A stretch of 64,000 bases of DNA from Faecalibacter bovis (GCF_017948305.1 NZ_CP072842.1:350001-414000); one strand, 5' to 3'; positions 1 to 9,341 are shown, counted from the stretch's first letter. The notes: generated from the letters alone by a model not told the origin. Numbers and translations: made by a program.

Positions 1-466
1 CATTATAAAATAAATTTTTAACCGAAATTGAAGTACCTGTTGGGCAAACAACCGGATCTTGATTGCGGACTTCTCCCCCTTCAATAATCAATTGCGTACC
101 TAATTCTTCAAATTCACGTTTGGTTTTTGTTTCTACCTGAGCCACCGCAGCGATTGAAGCTAATGCTTCACCTCTAAAGCCTTTGGTATGGATAGAAAAT
201 ATATCTTCGGTCGTTTTAATTTTAGAAGTCGCGTGACGTTCGTAAGCCATTCTTACGTCTGTTACACTCATCCCACTCCCGTTATCTATAACTTGGATTA
301 AACTTCTACCAGCGTCTTTACATATTAACTGAATTGTTGTAGCACCTGCATCAACTGCATTTTCAATTAACTCTTTCACAACAGAAGACGGGCGTTGAAC
401 CACTTCTCCTGCAGCAATTTGATTTGCTACATGATCTGGCAGTAATTGAATAATATCATTCATCAT
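1..466 (-). CDS. mutL: DNA mismatch repair protein MutL, N-terminal part (cut by window edge)
   Basis: About 155 codons of the GHKL-type ATPase domain are present; the rest lies beyond the left edge. I read the ATP-binding motifs in order: [11 protein letters not shown] near residues 31-41, with the catalytic Glu and the Mg-binding Asn, DNGSGM at 61-66, and [11 protein letters not shown] at 95-105, the MutL signature. MutL links MutS mismatch recognition to strand incision and excision. There are two consecutive ATG codons (466 and 463). An AGGAAGA sequence sits just upstream, an unusually good Shine-Dalgarno for this kind of genome. A TATATTTG box at 516-523 on the minus strand fits a -7 element, giving a leader of about 45 nt. 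The family call is certain. Confidence 0.97.
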   Translation of the reverse strand, partial: MMNDIIQLLPDHVANQIAAGEVVQRPSSVVKELIENAVDAGATTIQLICKDAGRSLIQVIDNGSGMSVTDVRMAYERHATSKIKTTEDIFSIHTKGFRGEALASIAAVAQVETKTKREFEELGTQLIIEGGEVRNQDPVVCPTGTSISVKNLFYN

Positions 467-515
467 TCTTCCTAAAGAAATATTTTTTCGATTCTTCTTT
501 AAAATCTACTTTCTA

Positions 516-523
516 CAAATATA
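516..523 (-). promoter_or_regulatory. Possible -7 box of the mutL promoter
   Basis: TATATTTG on the minus strand matches the Bacteroidota TAnnTTTG box 50 nt before the mutL ATG. I see no clear TTG at the -33 position, so this is only half a promoter. Confidence 0.4.
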
Positions 524-581
524 CGAACAATTCTAATTTTTAAACTAAATCAACTTGCCGTTATAGGTTATAAAAAATAAA

Positions 582-2081
582 TTAATTGTTTTTTATAATT
601 TGATTTACTTGATTAAATTCTTTATCTATCTCATGTTGATCTTGTTTCGTTACAAATGAAACAATTGCAATAGCGATAAAAGAGCTAATAAATCCTGGTA
701 TAATTTCGTACCAATCTTTGTAATTATGATCTGTGTAAACCCATGTTAAAACAACAACTGCACCAACAATCATTCCAACTAATGCGCCTTGCCAAGTTGT
801 TTTACGCCAAAGTAATGAAAGTAAAATAACTGGCCCAAAAGCTGCTCCAAATCCAGCCCATGCATTTCCAACCAGATTTAATATAGAATCCTTTGGCGAT
901 ATTGATAATGCTAATGAAATAGCTGCAACAACTAAAACTGAAATTCGACTTGCGATCAATAATTGGTTTGCAGATGCTTTTTTATTTAGAAAAGCTTTAT
1001 AAATATCTTCAGTCAAAGAACTTGAAGTAACTAATAATTGAGATGAGATGGTACTCATTACAGCGGCTAAAATCGCTGACAATAAAAACCCTGCAATTAG
1101 TGGATGAAACAATATTCTAGAAAAATAAATGAAAATAGTTTCTGCGTCTGTTTTAGATGAATCAAACAAAATCATATTTGTATGATCAAATTTTAACAGG
1201 TATGCAATTCCTACTAAACCTACTAACAATGCACCACCTACTGTAAAAATCATCCATGTAATTCCTATTCGACGAGCTTTTGTTAAATCAGCAACTTTAT
1301 CAATGGCCATAAAACGAACCAATATGTGTGGTTGACCAAAATAGCCTAATCCCCAAGCTAACAATGAAAAAATTGTGATGGTTGAAGTTCCTGTAAATAA
1401 ATCTAAATAATTTGGACCTTTAGAATCTATTATTTGAAAAGTTTCTCCTACTCCGCCAATTTCAATAATAGCAACAATCGGAACAACAACCAAGGCCAAA
1501 ACCATGATTGTACCTTGAACAAAATCTGTTAATGAAACGGCCAAAAATCCTCCTAAAAATGTGTATAATACGACTACAATACTTGTAACAAACAATCCGG
1601 TCATATAATTCATTCCGAAAGCAGATTCAAATAATTTTCCACCAGCAACCATTCCTGATGAAGTATAGAGCGTAAAAAATACTAATATTAAAAGAGATGA
1701 AACTATTTTTAGTAAATGTGTTTTGTCTTTAAAACGATTTTCAAAAAAAACAGGAATTGTAATAGAATTTCCTGCAACTTCTGTATACACACGTAATCTT
1801 GGAGCAACAATTATATAATTCATAAATGCACCAAAAGTTAAACCTATTGCAATCCAAGAAGCAGATAAACCGGTTAAATACATTGCTCCTGGTAAACCCA
1901 TTAAAAGCCATCCGCTCATATCAGCAGCACCAGCTGATAAAGCTGTAACTGCAGCTCCCATTTTTCTACCTCCAATTAAAAATTCTTCAGAATTTGATGT
2001 TGATTTTTTATAGGAATAAATTCCAATTCCAATCATCAAAGCCAAATAAATTCCAATTGAAATAATTTCATATGAATCCAT
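582..2081 (-). CDS. putP: Sodium/solute symporter, PutP-like (sodium:proline)
   Basis: This is a 499-residue protein of about 13 hydrophobic segments, the size of E. coli PutP (502). The segment GAADMSGWLLMGLPGA near residues 51-66 is the hallmark of the PutP branch of the SSS family, and a GFGAAFGPVILLSLLW stretch lies near residue 410. The family couples Na+ entry to uptake of proline or a similar solute across the inner membrane; proline is an inference from similarity. It is transcribed alone, divergent from the DUF255 gene 80 bp away, with its 3' end facing mutL. I see no strong terminator after it, so some readthrough into the mutL leader is possible. Confidence 0.9.
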   Translation of the reverse strand: MDSYEIISIGIYLALMIGIGIYSYKKSTSNSEEFLIGGRKMGAAVTALSAGAADMSGWLLMGLPGAMYLTGLSASWIAIGLTFGAFMNYIIVAPRLRVYTEVAGNSITIPVFFENRFKDKTHLLKIVSSLLILVFFTLYTSSGMVAGGKLFESAFGMNYMTGLFVTSIVVVLYTFLGGFLAVSLTDFVQGTIMVLALVVVPIVAIIEIGGVGETFQIIDSKGPNYLDLFTGTSTITIFSLLAWGLGYFGQPHILVRFMAIDKVADLTKARRIGITWMIFTVGGALLVGLVGIAYLLKFDHTNMILFDSSKTDAETIFIYFSRILFHPLIAGFLLSAILAAVMSTISSQLLVTSSSLTEDIYKAFLNKKASANQLLIASRISVLVVAAISLALSISPKDSILNLVGNAWAGFGAAFGPVILLSLLWRKTTWQGALVGMIVGAVVVLTWVYTDHNYKDWYEIIPGFISSFIAIAIVSFVTKQDQHEIDKEFNQVNQIIKNN

Positions 2082-2161
2082 AGTTGTCTTAAATTTTATC
2101 GAAGATAAACTTTTTCATCTATTCAATTTATTCGAACTTTAAGAATTCTAATTCTTGAATT

Positions 2162-4165
2162 ATGACTTTTCAACAAAACAACCTCAAATCGGCAACAAGT
2201 CCATACCTAAAACAACACGAAAATAATCCAGTTTGGTGGCAAAGTTGGAGTGATGAAGTTTTAGCCTATGCACAAGAAATAAATAAACCGTTGTTAATTT
2301 CTATTGGATATTCGGCTTGCCATTGGTGTCATGTAATGGAGCATCAATCATTTGAAGATGATGAAGTAGCGAAAATGATGAACGATCATTTTGTTTGTAT
2401 TAAAATTGACCGTGAAGAACGTCCAGATTTAGATTCTTTATACATGAATGTGGTACAAATTATACATCAATCAGGTGGTTGGCCGCTGAATGTTTTCGCA
2501 CTACCAGATGGTCGCCCGTTTTATGGTGGAACATATTTTCCGAAACAACAATGGAACGAATTATTGGATAATATTCAGTCTATGTATCACAACAATTATT
2601 CAAAAACATTAGAATATGTAGATTCGATTGCTGATGGTTTGACGAAAATGGAAACGATTGAATTAAAAACAGAACAACAATTCTCTAAAACTAAAATTCA
2701 AGAAACATTTGATTTTTGGAAACAACAATTTGATGATGAATGGGGCGGATTTAATCGCGCGCCAAAATTTATGTTATCAAATGCATGGGAAACTATTCTT
2801 CGTTTTGGTATTCAGACAAAGGATGAAGAATTATTGATTCAAACTAAAATTACTTTGGATCGTATGGCATTTGGTGGAATTTACGATCAATTGAAAGGTG
2901 GATTTGCACGTTATTCGGTTGATCCATATTGGAAAGTTCCACACTTCGAGAAAATGCTGTATGATAATGGACAATTACTTTCTTTATATGCAAACGCCTA
3001 TAAAGTTTACGGTGAAGCTGAATATAAAAAAGTTATTGAAGAAACTATAAATTGGTTAAAATTGGAAATGCTTTCTCCTGAAAATGCTTTTTATGCTGCA
3101 ATTGATGCGGATTCGGAAGGTGAAGAAGGTAAATATCATGTTTGGAATGCGACAGAATTAAAAGAAATTTTAAGTGACGATTTCGAATTATTCAAAACCT
3201 ATTACAACATTGATGGATTTGGCGAATGGGAACACGGGAATAATATTTTGATGCGATTAACTGATAATGGTGAATTTTGCGAGAAAAATAAAATTTCGGA
3301 ACCTGAACTACAAGCTAAAATTAAAACTTGGAAATCAATTTTAAATCCAATTCGTGAACAAAGAATAAAACCTCATCGTGATGAAAAGATCTTAACTTCT
3401 TGGAATGCTTTAACAATAAAAGGTTTGTGCGATGCTTACCAAGCAACTGGAAATATTGAATATTTACAATTAGCTGAAAATGCAATTTCATTCTTGTTAG
3501 CAAACCAATGGAACGGAGAAACTTTGTATAGAAATTATAAAGACGAACAAACAACAATTCCTGGATTTTTAGATGATTATGCATTAGTAATTGAAGCTTT
3601 AATTAAATTATTTGAAACCTCAACGAATCAAAATTATTTAGAAAAAGCACAAGAAATTACTGAACAGGTTTTCAATCAATTCTACAATCACAAAAATAAA
3701 ATGTTTGCCTACAAATCGCATTACGACACACCTTTGGTGAATGAAACATTTGAAATTTATGACAATGTAATTTCATCATCTAATTCGATCATGGCGAATA
3801 ACTTATTCAAATTAGGAAAAATTTTAAGTCAAGAACATTACATCGAACAAGCGAAACAAATGTTATCCAACATCGAAGAAAAGATTCCCGATTATCCAAC
3901 GGGATTTGCAAATTGGATTCAATTGTATTTGAATTTTAGTCACGATTTTAAAGAAATTGTAGTTATTGGAGATGAAGCCATTGATTATTTAAAACAATTG
4001 AATTTTTATTATATTCCAAATGCAGTATTTGTTGCTTCTGAAACAGAAAATTTAGAAGTTACACAACAACGATTAACGAAAGGTAAAACGGGAATACATA
4101 TTTGCGAAAATTATGCTTGTAAAATGCCGGTTTATTCTGTTGATGAAGCGTTGGATGTGATTTAA
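2162..4165 (+). CDS. Thioredoxin domain-containing protein, DUF255 (YyaL/SSP411-like)
   Basis: The protein is 667 residues, typical of the family. The N-terminal thioredoxin-like domain carries SACHWCHVME with CHWC at 53-56, the signature of DUF255, followed by an all-alpha barrel that resembles (alpha/alpha)6 glycosidase or epimerase folds (for example FDDEWGGFNRAPKFM and the KVPHFEKMLYDNGQLL segment). Family members (B. subtilis YyaL, mammalian SPATA20) have no settled biochemical role; redox activity is likely from CxxC but unproven. No signal peptide is visible, so it is probably cytoplasmic. It is a single-gene unit; an AAGAATT/AATTCTT inverted repeat lies just upstream. Confidence 0.88.
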   Translation: MTFQQNNLKSATSPYLKQHENNPVWWQSWSDEVLAYAQEINKPLLISIGYSACHWCHVMEHQSFEDDEVAKMMNDHFVCIKIDREERPDLDSLYMNVVQIIHQSGGWPLNVFALPDGRPFYGGTYFPKQQWNELLDNIQSMYHNNYSKTLEYVDSIADGLTKMETIELKTEQQFSKTKIQETFDFWKQQFDDEWGGFNRAPKFMLSNAWETILRFGIQTKDEELLIQTKITLDRMAFGGIYDQLKGGFARYSVDPYWKVPHFEKMLYDNGQLLSLYANAYKVYGEAEYKKVIEETINWLKLEMLSPENAFYAAIDADSEGEEGKYHVWNATELKEILSDDFELFKTYYNIDGFGEWEHGNNILMRLTDNGEFCEKNKISEPELQAKIKTWKSILNPIREQRIKPHRDEKILTSWNALTIKGLCDAYQATGNIEYLQLAENAISFLLANQWNGETLYRNYKDEQTTIPGFLDDYALVIEALIKLFETSTNQNYLEKAQEITEQVFNQFYNHKNKMFAYKSHYDTPLVNETFEIYDNVISSSNSIMANNLFKLGKILSQEHYIEQAKQMLSNIEEKIPDYPTGFANWIQLYLNFSHDFKEIVVIGDEAIDYLKQLNFYYIPNAVFVASETENLEVTQQRLTKGKTGIHICENYACKMPVYSVDEALDVI

Positions 4166-4271
4166 ATGTAAGAAACATCGACAGTTTTAATTTCGAAAAT
4201 CAATAACCAAAAGTCATGTTTTACTTGTTTTAACACCTCATCAATCTAATGTTATTCTGAAATAATTTAGG

Positions 4272-4859
4272 ATGACTAATTTAAAAAAAATCAAACCTAT
4301 GGAAAAAATACGTTGCGGTTGGGTAACAAAAGATCAAATTTATATTGATTATCATGATAACGAATGGGGAAAACCGGTTTATGATGATAAAAAATTATTT
4401 GAATTTCTGATTTTAGAAAGTTTCCAGGCTGGATTAAGTTGGTTAACAATTTTAAAAAAACGAGAAAATTTTAGAAAAGCTTTCGATGATTTTGAGGTTA
4501 ATAAGGTAGCCAATTTTAGTGAAGATAAAATTGAAAAATTAGTTAAAGATGAGGGAATTATTCGTCATCGTGGTAAAATAAATGCAGCCATTCATAACGC
4601 GAAATTATTTATTGATATACAACAAGAATTCGGATCATTTTCTACATTTATTTGGAGTTATGTAAATCATCACCCCATTATAAATGAATGGAATTCGATC
4701 AAAGATATTCCAGCAACGTCACAACTATCAGATCAAATTGCAAAAGATTTAAAAAAACGTGGCTTTAAATTCTTAGGTTCAACTACTATTTATGCACATA
4801 TGCAAGCAACTGGAATGATTGATGATCATATAAAAGATTGTCATTGTAGAAGTTTGTAG
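4272..4859 (+). CDS. tag: DNA-3-methyladenine glycosylase I
   Basis: This enzyme excises 3-methyladenine from alkylated DNA in base excision repair. The translation contains RCGW, then YHDNEWGKP, then LESFQAGLSWLTIL, all diagnostic for Tag, and ends DDHIKDCHCR, which supplies the C-terminal His and Cys of the structural zinc site; the N-terminal Cys and His of the site are also present. The first ATG (4272) adds nine residues before the conserved MEKIRCGW; an internal ATG at 4299 gives the usual Tag N-terminus and may be the true start. The next gene's promoter overlaps the 3' end. Confidence 0.95.
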   Translation: MTNLKKIKPMEKIRCGWVTKDQIYIDYHDNEWGKPVYDDKKLFEFLILESFQAGLSWLTILKKRENFRKAFDDFEVNKVANFSEDKIEKLVKDEGIIRHRGKINAAIHNAKLFIDIQQEFGSFSTFIWSYVNHHPIINEWNSIKDIPATSQLSDQIAKDLKKRGFKFLGSTTIYAHMQATGMIDDHIKDCHCRSL

Positions 4860-4883
4860 TTTATGATAACTTTAGGATATTTG
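4853..4883 (+). promoter_or_regulatory. Promoter of the EamA exporter gene
   Basis: TTTG (4853-4856), a 19-bp spacer and GATATTTG (4876-4883; 7 of 8 to TAnnTTTG) match the Bacteroidota sigma factor consensus. The -33 part lies inside the last codons of tag. The leader would be about 10 nt. Confidence 0.6.
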
Positions 4884-4899
4884 CCCAAAATTTATACAC

Positions 4900-5790
4900 A
4901 TGAAAATTGAATTAAAATATTGGATTATCCTTGGCGTTTTAGCCTTAACTTGGGGAAGTTCATTTATCTTAATCAAACAAGGATTAGTCGCTTTTACACC
5001 CTATCAAGTAGGTGCGTTGAGATTGACTATTGCAGGAGGAGTATTAGCCATTTGGGGAATCCCAAGTTTATTTAAAATTCCGAAAAACAAATTAGGTTAT
5101 GTAGCCTTAGCTGGACTTTGCGGAAATTTTGTACCCATGTTTTTATTTCCTATGGCACAAACGGAAGTAACAAGTTCCATGGCAGGAATTTTAGATTCTT
5201 TGGTCCCTTTATTTATTTTATTATTTGGTGCATTGTTTTTTAATCAACGAGGAACAAAAAATCAAATTATTGGTGCAACAATCGGATTTTTAGGAGCAAT
5301 ATTATTAGTCGGTAGTGATGCTTTAAGTGGTGATAATAGCATCTTTCATTGCATGTTAATTGTTTTAGCAACCGCTTTATACGGATTAAATAGTTTAATA
5401 TTAACTACATATTTAAACGACGTTCCTTCATTTCAATTATCGTCATCTTTATTTACAATTTGGCTTTTACCATCAATTATCATTTTATTCTTTTCAGGAT
5501 TTTTTGATGTTTTCGAAGGTACAACTGCTCAATTACATAGTCTTGGATACGTGGCTATTTTAGGATTGGTAGGAACTGCTTTGGCTATGATTTTATTTTA
5601 TAAATTAATTCAAGCTACGGGTTCTATGTTCTCTTCTATGGTAACCTATTTAATGCCTATTATCTCAGTTTTTTGGGGAGTTTTAGTTGGTGAAAAAATT
5701 ACAGCTTTTCATATTATTGGATTTGTAATGATCCTTTCTGGAGTATATTTGACTCAGAAATCAGACAAAAAAGAAATTGAAACTACATAA
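4900..5790 (+). CDS. EamA/DMT-family transporter
   Basis: The 296-residue protein has about ten hydrophobic segments arranged as two EamA repeats, starting WIILGVLALTWGSSFILIKQGL (TWGSSF is typical of the family) and ending in a short charged tail. Members of the drug/metabolite transporter superfamily export amino acids or other small metabolites; the substrate here cannot be read from sequence. The gene has its own promoter overlapping tag and ends 1 bp before a strong bidirectional terminator shared with the convergent SGNH-like gene. Confidence 0.87.
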   Translation: MKIELKYWIILGVLALTWGSSFILIKQGLVAFTPYQVGALRLTIAGGVLAIWGIPSLFKIPKNKLGYVALAGLCGNFVPMFLFPMAQTEVTSSMAGILDSLVPLFILLFGALFFNQRGTKNQIIGATIGFLGAILLVGSDALSGDNSIFHCMLIVLATALYGLNSLILTTYLNDVPSFQLSSSLFTIWLLPSIIILFFSGFFDVFEGTTAQLHSLGYVAILGLVGTALAMILFYKLIQATGSMFSSMVTYLMPIISVFWGVLVGEKITAFHIIGFVMILSGVYLTQKSDKKEIETT

Positions 5791-5816
5791 AAAAAGCGTT
5801 CCGAGGAACGCTTTTT
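5791..5816. terminator. Bidirectional intrinsic terminator
   Basis: A perfect 12-bp stem (AAAAAGCGTTCC / GGAACGCTTTTT) with a two-base GA centre and T runs on both strands lies between convergent genes ending at 5790 (+) and 5817 (-). Confidence 0.92.
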
Positions 5817-6755
5817 TTATTTTATCAAAGGTTTCAAATCTTCTGCTAATCTTCTCGAAAATTCATCAGCACCTTTATTATTTAAGTGTGTGGTATTGTA
5901 AAACCATTTTTGTTGGTAACTGATTGAATCATCCGAATAATCCAACAAAGGTAAATTGTGATTTTCTAAAGTCTTTTTGTAACGATTTATAATTTCATCA
6001 CGATTTAACATATAATCTTGACCTTTATAAAACTCTGGAGCAATCGTAAAAATCAATTGAATATTTTCCTCTTTACATTTCTTGATTAAATCTTCCATTA
6101 AAGGATAAACATCATGATCAAATTCTGCATCTTTTGCTTTTAATGTAGCCCAATTCACATTCCATTTTCGATCATAGGATTTAAATCCTTTTGTTCTAAA
6201 ATCACCACTTTTATTCAGCGTTTCTTTATCAGCTTTTTTAATTTCGTCTTGCCAATATTTTTGATTTTCGTAACGATAAAATGGAATTATATAATTTTTC
6301 CAATCCGAATCTTCATATTCTTTTAAATACGAATACAATTTATAGTTCCACAACATAAACGGAACATATTGATTTGGTTGAAAAACTTCGTCGATGTGCG
6401 AAAAAGAAAAGGTATCTAAATTCCAAACTATCGTTTTCGGATGTTGATTGTTATCTAAATATTTTAAAAAACGATAATATTGCATTTTGAACTTACTTCC
6501 GTTCAAACCTAAATTATGCGTTTTCATTTGTAACGAATCCTCCAAAATTTGAGGATTAATATGAATCATTGCACGAGAAGAACCAAAAACAGCTAAATCC
6601 ACATTAATTTCACCTTTATTAACATGATCCCACTCTTGAACTTCTCCACTAAAAAGTGCTTTTTTCTTCAAAGATTCAGAATAAAATAAATCTGAAATTC
6701 CAGCGATAACATAAATGGCAAACAAAGTAGCCACGATATATTTGATGTATTTCAT
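5817..6755 (-). CDS. SGNH-like hydrolase-fold envelope protein, function unknown
   Basis: The 312-residue protein has one N-terminal membrane segment (residues about 5-22, short cytoplasmic KYIK start). Then VFGSSRAMIHINP near residue 56-68 looks like block I of SGNH/AlgX-like proteins, and FYNTTHLNNKGADEF near residue 290 looks like the block V His region. In active SGNH enzymes block V reads DxxH; here the Asp position is Asn (NTTH), so the catalytic triad may be altered. I infer a periplasmic, membrane-anchored protein, possibly modifying surface sugars or lipids. It is the third gene of a tightly coupled operon (stop-start overlap of 1 nt with the GNAT gene). Confidence 0.6.
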   Translation of the reverse strand: MKYIKYIVATLFAIYVIAGISDLFYSESLKKKALFSGEVQEWDHVNKGEINVDLAVFGSSRAMIHINPQILEDSLQMKTHNLGLNGSKFKMQYYRFLKYLDNNQHPKTIVWNLDTFSFSHIDEVFQPNQYVPFMLWNYKLYSYLKEYEDSDWKNYIIPFYRYENQKYWQDEIKKADKETLNKSGDFRTKGFKSYDRKWNVNWATLKAKDAEFDHDVYPLMEDLIKKCKEENIQLIFTIAPEFYKGQDYMLNRDEIINRYKKTLENHNLPLLDYSDDSISYQQKWFYNTTHLNNKGADEFSRRLAEDLKPLIK

Positions 6756-7210
6756 TACTTTCTCAACATTTCGATGTGTGGAATATCATCTTCCAAATAC
6801 TCTTCCGATACTTGTTCAAAACCAAAAGATTCATAGAAGGCTTTTAAATACAATTGAGCAGAAATTCGGATAGAAGAAGTAAATAATCTATTTTCAATAG
6901 TTTGAATTGAATATTCGATTAATTGTTTCCCTAAGCCCATTCCACGAACTTTATCGCTAGTTACAACACGACCAATCGAAGGTTCGTTTTCGTAAGAAAC
7001 TCCTTTCGGTACAATGCGTGAATATGCGACTATATCATCGTTTATCGTAGCCCAAAGATGTCCACATTTCAGATCTTTTCCGTCAGCATCTTGATAAATA
7101 CAATCTTGTTCAATCACAAAAACTTCATTTCTTAATTGAATAATTTGATATAATTCTTTAGCCGATAATTCGTCAAACAATTTATAATGCCAAATAACTT
7201 TCCCTTCCAT
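6755..7210 (-). CDS. GNAT-family N-acetyltransferase, ElaA-like
   Basis: The 151-residue protein carries LRNEVFVIEQDCIYQDADGKD, which matches the ElaA pattern (LRxxVFVVEQ..Y...DGxD), and an acetyl-CoA loop RGMGLGKQLIEY (motif A, near residue 89-100) followed by YESFGFEQVSEEY. ElaA proteins are cytoplasmic acetyltransferases whose substrate is not settled. Its ATG overlaps the stop of the SDR gene by one base (TAATG), and its own stop overlaps the ATG of the SGNH-like gene in the same way, so all three are probably translationally coupled. Confidence 0.85.
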   Translation of the reverse strand: MEGKVIWHYKLFDELSAKELYQIIQLRNEVFVIEQDCIYQDADGKDLKCGHLWATINDDIVAYSRIVPKGVSYENEPSIGRVVTSDKVRGMGLGKQLIEYSIQTIENRLFTSSIRISAQLYLKAFYESFGFEQVSEEYLEDDIPHIEMLRK

Positions 7211-8010
7211 TAATCTAATTTTGAATATTTAGCAATAATATTTTCGAAAACTTTTTGTGGTAAAATACTTTTCAACGTGACAGAAAACTTCTGCATTGTT
7301 TTACCGATATAATAATGTGGTTTAGTACTTTTTCTATTCATAATTCCTTCGATTATCGGAATTAAATCTTCAGTTGGTGTACCTAATTGAACTTCATGGT
7401 CAATATCGGCAACCATTGCATCATATTTTGATTTATAAAAAGAGGATACAAAAGTTTTGACACGACCTTCTGCAATATTTGTCTTAATATCACCAAAATT
7501 TAAAGTTGCTATTTCTACGCCGGTATGACGATTTTCTAAACGAGCTGATTCAACCAAACGGTCAATCATCGCTTTCGAAGCCGAGTAATATCCTCTAAAA
7601 GGCAAACCGTTATTACTCGCAATTGATGAAACATTTAAAATATGACCTGATTTTTGTGCACGCATGATAGGTAAAACTTCTTGCATAGTGAACAAAGTTC
7701 CATAAACATTTACATTAAGAACTTTTTCTATATCATCTTTCGAAGCATCTTCTACAGCACCAAGCATTCCAATACCTGCATTATTAATCAAGACATCAAT
7801 GCGATTATTAGTTTCTGATAAAATTTGCTGAAAAGTTCGTTTTACATTCTCTTTATCTGATACATCTGTTGGAATATGAGTAAACTTCTCCAATCCTTTT
7901 TTGGTACGAGATAAACCATAAACGGTATGTCCTTTGTCGTAAAAATAGTTGGCCAATGTTAATCCAACTCCAGACGAAGTTCCTGTAATAACAATAACTT
8001 TTGCTTGCAT
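7210..8010 (-). CDS. Short-chain dehydrogenase/reductase (SDR)
   Basis: A classical SDR of 266 residues. The cofactor loop TGTSSGVG is at residues 9-16, the NNAG motif is in LINNAGIGM near 85, the catalytic Ser is in NVSSIAS near 130, and YxxxK is in YYSASKAM near 155. A C-terminal extension ends in a basic hydrophobic helix. The substrate is unknown; SDRs of this type oxidise or reduce alcohols and ketones with NAD(P)H. It is the first gene of the three-gene minus-strand operon. A TAGTTTTG box at 8030-8037 (minus strand) may be its -7 element, but no good -33 is visible. Confidence 0.88.
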   Translation of the reverse strand: MQAKVIVITGTSSGVGLTLANYFYDKGHTVYGLSRTKKGLEKFTHIPTDVSDKENVKRTFQQILSETNNRIDVLINNAGIGMLGAVEDASKDDIEKVLNVNVYGTLFTMQEVLPIMRAQKSGHILNVSSIASNNGLPFRGYYSASKAMIDRLVESARLENRHTGVEIATLNFGDIKTNIAEGRVKTFVSSFYKSKYDAMVADIDHEVQLGTPTEDLIPIIEGIMNRKSTKPHYYIGKTMQKFSVTLKSILPQKVFENIIAKYSKLD

Positions 8011-8072
8011 TTAAATCTAAAATTTTAAACAAAACTAAGGAATATCAAACAATTAATTGAATTGAAATATTT

Positions 8073-8105
8073 TTTGAAAGGATTATTGTAGAAACTATAC
8101 ATTTG
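8073..8105 (+). promoter_or_regulatory. Promoter of the UPF0104-like membrane protein gene
   Basis: TTTG (8073-8076), a 21-bp spacer and a perfect TACATTTG box (8098-8105) precede the ATG at 8120, giving a short leader of about 8 nt. Confidence 0.65.
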
Positions 8106-8119
8106 TATTTGAATATTGA

Positions 8120-9025
8120 ATGAATAACACATTGAATCAAAAAACTAAAAAATATATCGTTACAGGATTAAAACTTGCCATCAGTTTTATCTTAATCTAT
8201 TATGTATTTTTTATCAAATTACATATTTTCGACATCTTAGCAAATTATAAAAATGCCAACTGGTTTTATATAGCAGTTGCAATTATACTTTATATTTTAT
8301 CACAAGCATTATCAGTATTTAGATTAGATTATTACTTCAGAGACATTGATTTAGACTTATCCTATATTTCTAATGTGCGCTTATACTTCTTAGGCATGTT
8401 TTATAACACGTTTGTTCCTGGCGGAATTGGTGGAGATGCTTATAAAGTCTACGTGTTGAATAAGAATTATAAAATAAGTTTAAAAGAAATATCACAGGCA
8501 GTATTTTTAGATAAAATCATTGGTTTATGTGCCATGCTGCTAATTATTATTTTTCTAGTTTATTTCTCCAATCTTACAGATATTCCAATCATACAATATG
8601 GAGCATTAGGAAGTTCATTGATAGGATTTATTGCTGTTCCAATAATATTAGGAATTATTTTCCCAAAACATAAGAAAACGTTCTTCAATTCAATGATCTA
8701 TTCAATTGTTTTACAATTAATACAAGTTGGTATGTTATATTTTGTGTTAGAAGGATTAAATATTCAACCAGAAAATTTCAGCATTTATTTATTGATATTT
8801 TTATTTTCTGGTATATTATCCATAATCTCATTTAGTGGTTTTGGTATTCGAGAAGTCGTATTTATGTATGCCGCTAATCGATTTAATTTTGATGAAACAT
8901 TAGCAACAAGTGCTGCTTTTATGTTCTCTGTTATTACAATTTCAATTGCTTTTATCGGTATCATTTACTTATTTAAAGGTGTAAAAATTGAAGAGAAGAA
9001 AAAAAGTATTAAAATTTCAAATTAA
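8120..9025 (+). CDS. Lysylphosphatidylglycerol synthase TM-region / UPF0104 family membrane protein
   Basis: A 301-residue integral membrane protein with about eight hydrophobic segments. The conserved loop NTFVPGGIGGDAYKVYVL near residue 95-112 is the signature of the flippase-like domain seen in MprF N-termini and AglD-type proteins, and FSGFGIREVVFMYAA near residue 240 is the second family motif. Family members are thought to flip or handle lipid-linked compounds, but most stand-alone members are uncharacterised. It lacks the cytosolic aminoacyltransferase domain of MprF. It is transcribed alone, upstream of the tRNA-Val array. Confidence 0.82.
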   Translation: MNNTLNQKTKKYIVTGLKLAISFILIYYVFFIKLHIFDILANYKNANWFYIAVAIILYILSQALSVFRLDYYFRDIDLDLSYISNVRLYFLGMFYNTFVPGGIGGDAYKVYVLNKNYKISLKEISQAVFLDKIIGLCAMLLIIIFLVYFSNLTDIPIIQYGALGSSLIGFIAVPIILGIIFPKHKKTFFNSMIYSIVLQLIQVGMLYFVLEGLNIQPENFSIYLLIFLFSGILSIISFSGFGIREVVFMYAANRFNFDETLATSAAFMFSVITISIAFIGIIYLFKGVKIEEKKKSIKISN

Positions 9026-9103
9026 ATTTTAAAAATATACTACTGAAATAAAATCAGTTAAGAACGAACCTGAAAAATTTATTGATTTTTTTCAATTCAA
9101 GTA

Positions 9104-9134
9104 TTTGGATTATTCAAAAACAGCCCTATATTTG
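9104..9134 (+). promoter_or_regulatory. Promoter of the tRNA-Val array
   Basis: TTTG (9104-9107), a 19-bp spacer and a perfect TATATTTG box (9127-9134) place the start site near 9141, about 9 nt before the first tRNA. This is the best match to the TTTG-N19-TAnnTTTG consensus in the window. Confidence 0.8.
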
Positions 9135-9149
9135 CAATCCAATAACGAA

Positions 9150-9224
9150 GGTCCCTTAGCTCAGTTGGTTCAGAGCACCTGCCTTACAAGCAGGGGGTCA
9201 CTGGTTCGAATCCAGTAGGGACCA
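9150..9224 (+). tRNA. tRNA-Val(UAC), copy 1 of 6
   Basis: A 75-nt cloverleaf. The acceptor stem GGTCCCT pairs with AGGGACC, the anticodon stem CCTGC pairs with GCAGG, the loop is CTTACAA with anticodon TAC (Val, reads GUA), and the T loop is GGTTCGAATCC. The discriminator is A; the genomic sequence continues CAAAA, so CCA is added after transcription. Its downstream spacer (42 bp) is the most diverged of the five. Confidence 0.97.
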
Positions 9225-9266
9225 CAAAAAGACAGTAGAAAGTCTTACAAAACAAATTCTAAACAA

Positions 9267-9341
9267 GGTCCCTTAGCTCAGTTGGTTCAGAGCACCTGCC
9301 TTACAAGCAGGGGGTCACTGGTTCGAATCCAGTAGGGACCA
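9267..9341 (+). tRNA. tRNA-Val(UAC), copy 2 of 6
   Basis: Identical over 75 nt to copy 1 as far as I can read. It starts 117 bp after copy 1. Downstream spacer 43 bp. Confidence 0.97.

Noticed and set aside
9222-9226. Encoded CCA end on the tRNA-Val genes.
   Set aside because: The 7-bp acceptor stem ends in ACC and the next A is the discriminator; the following bases are CAAAA or CGAAA, so CCA is not encoded in the right register.
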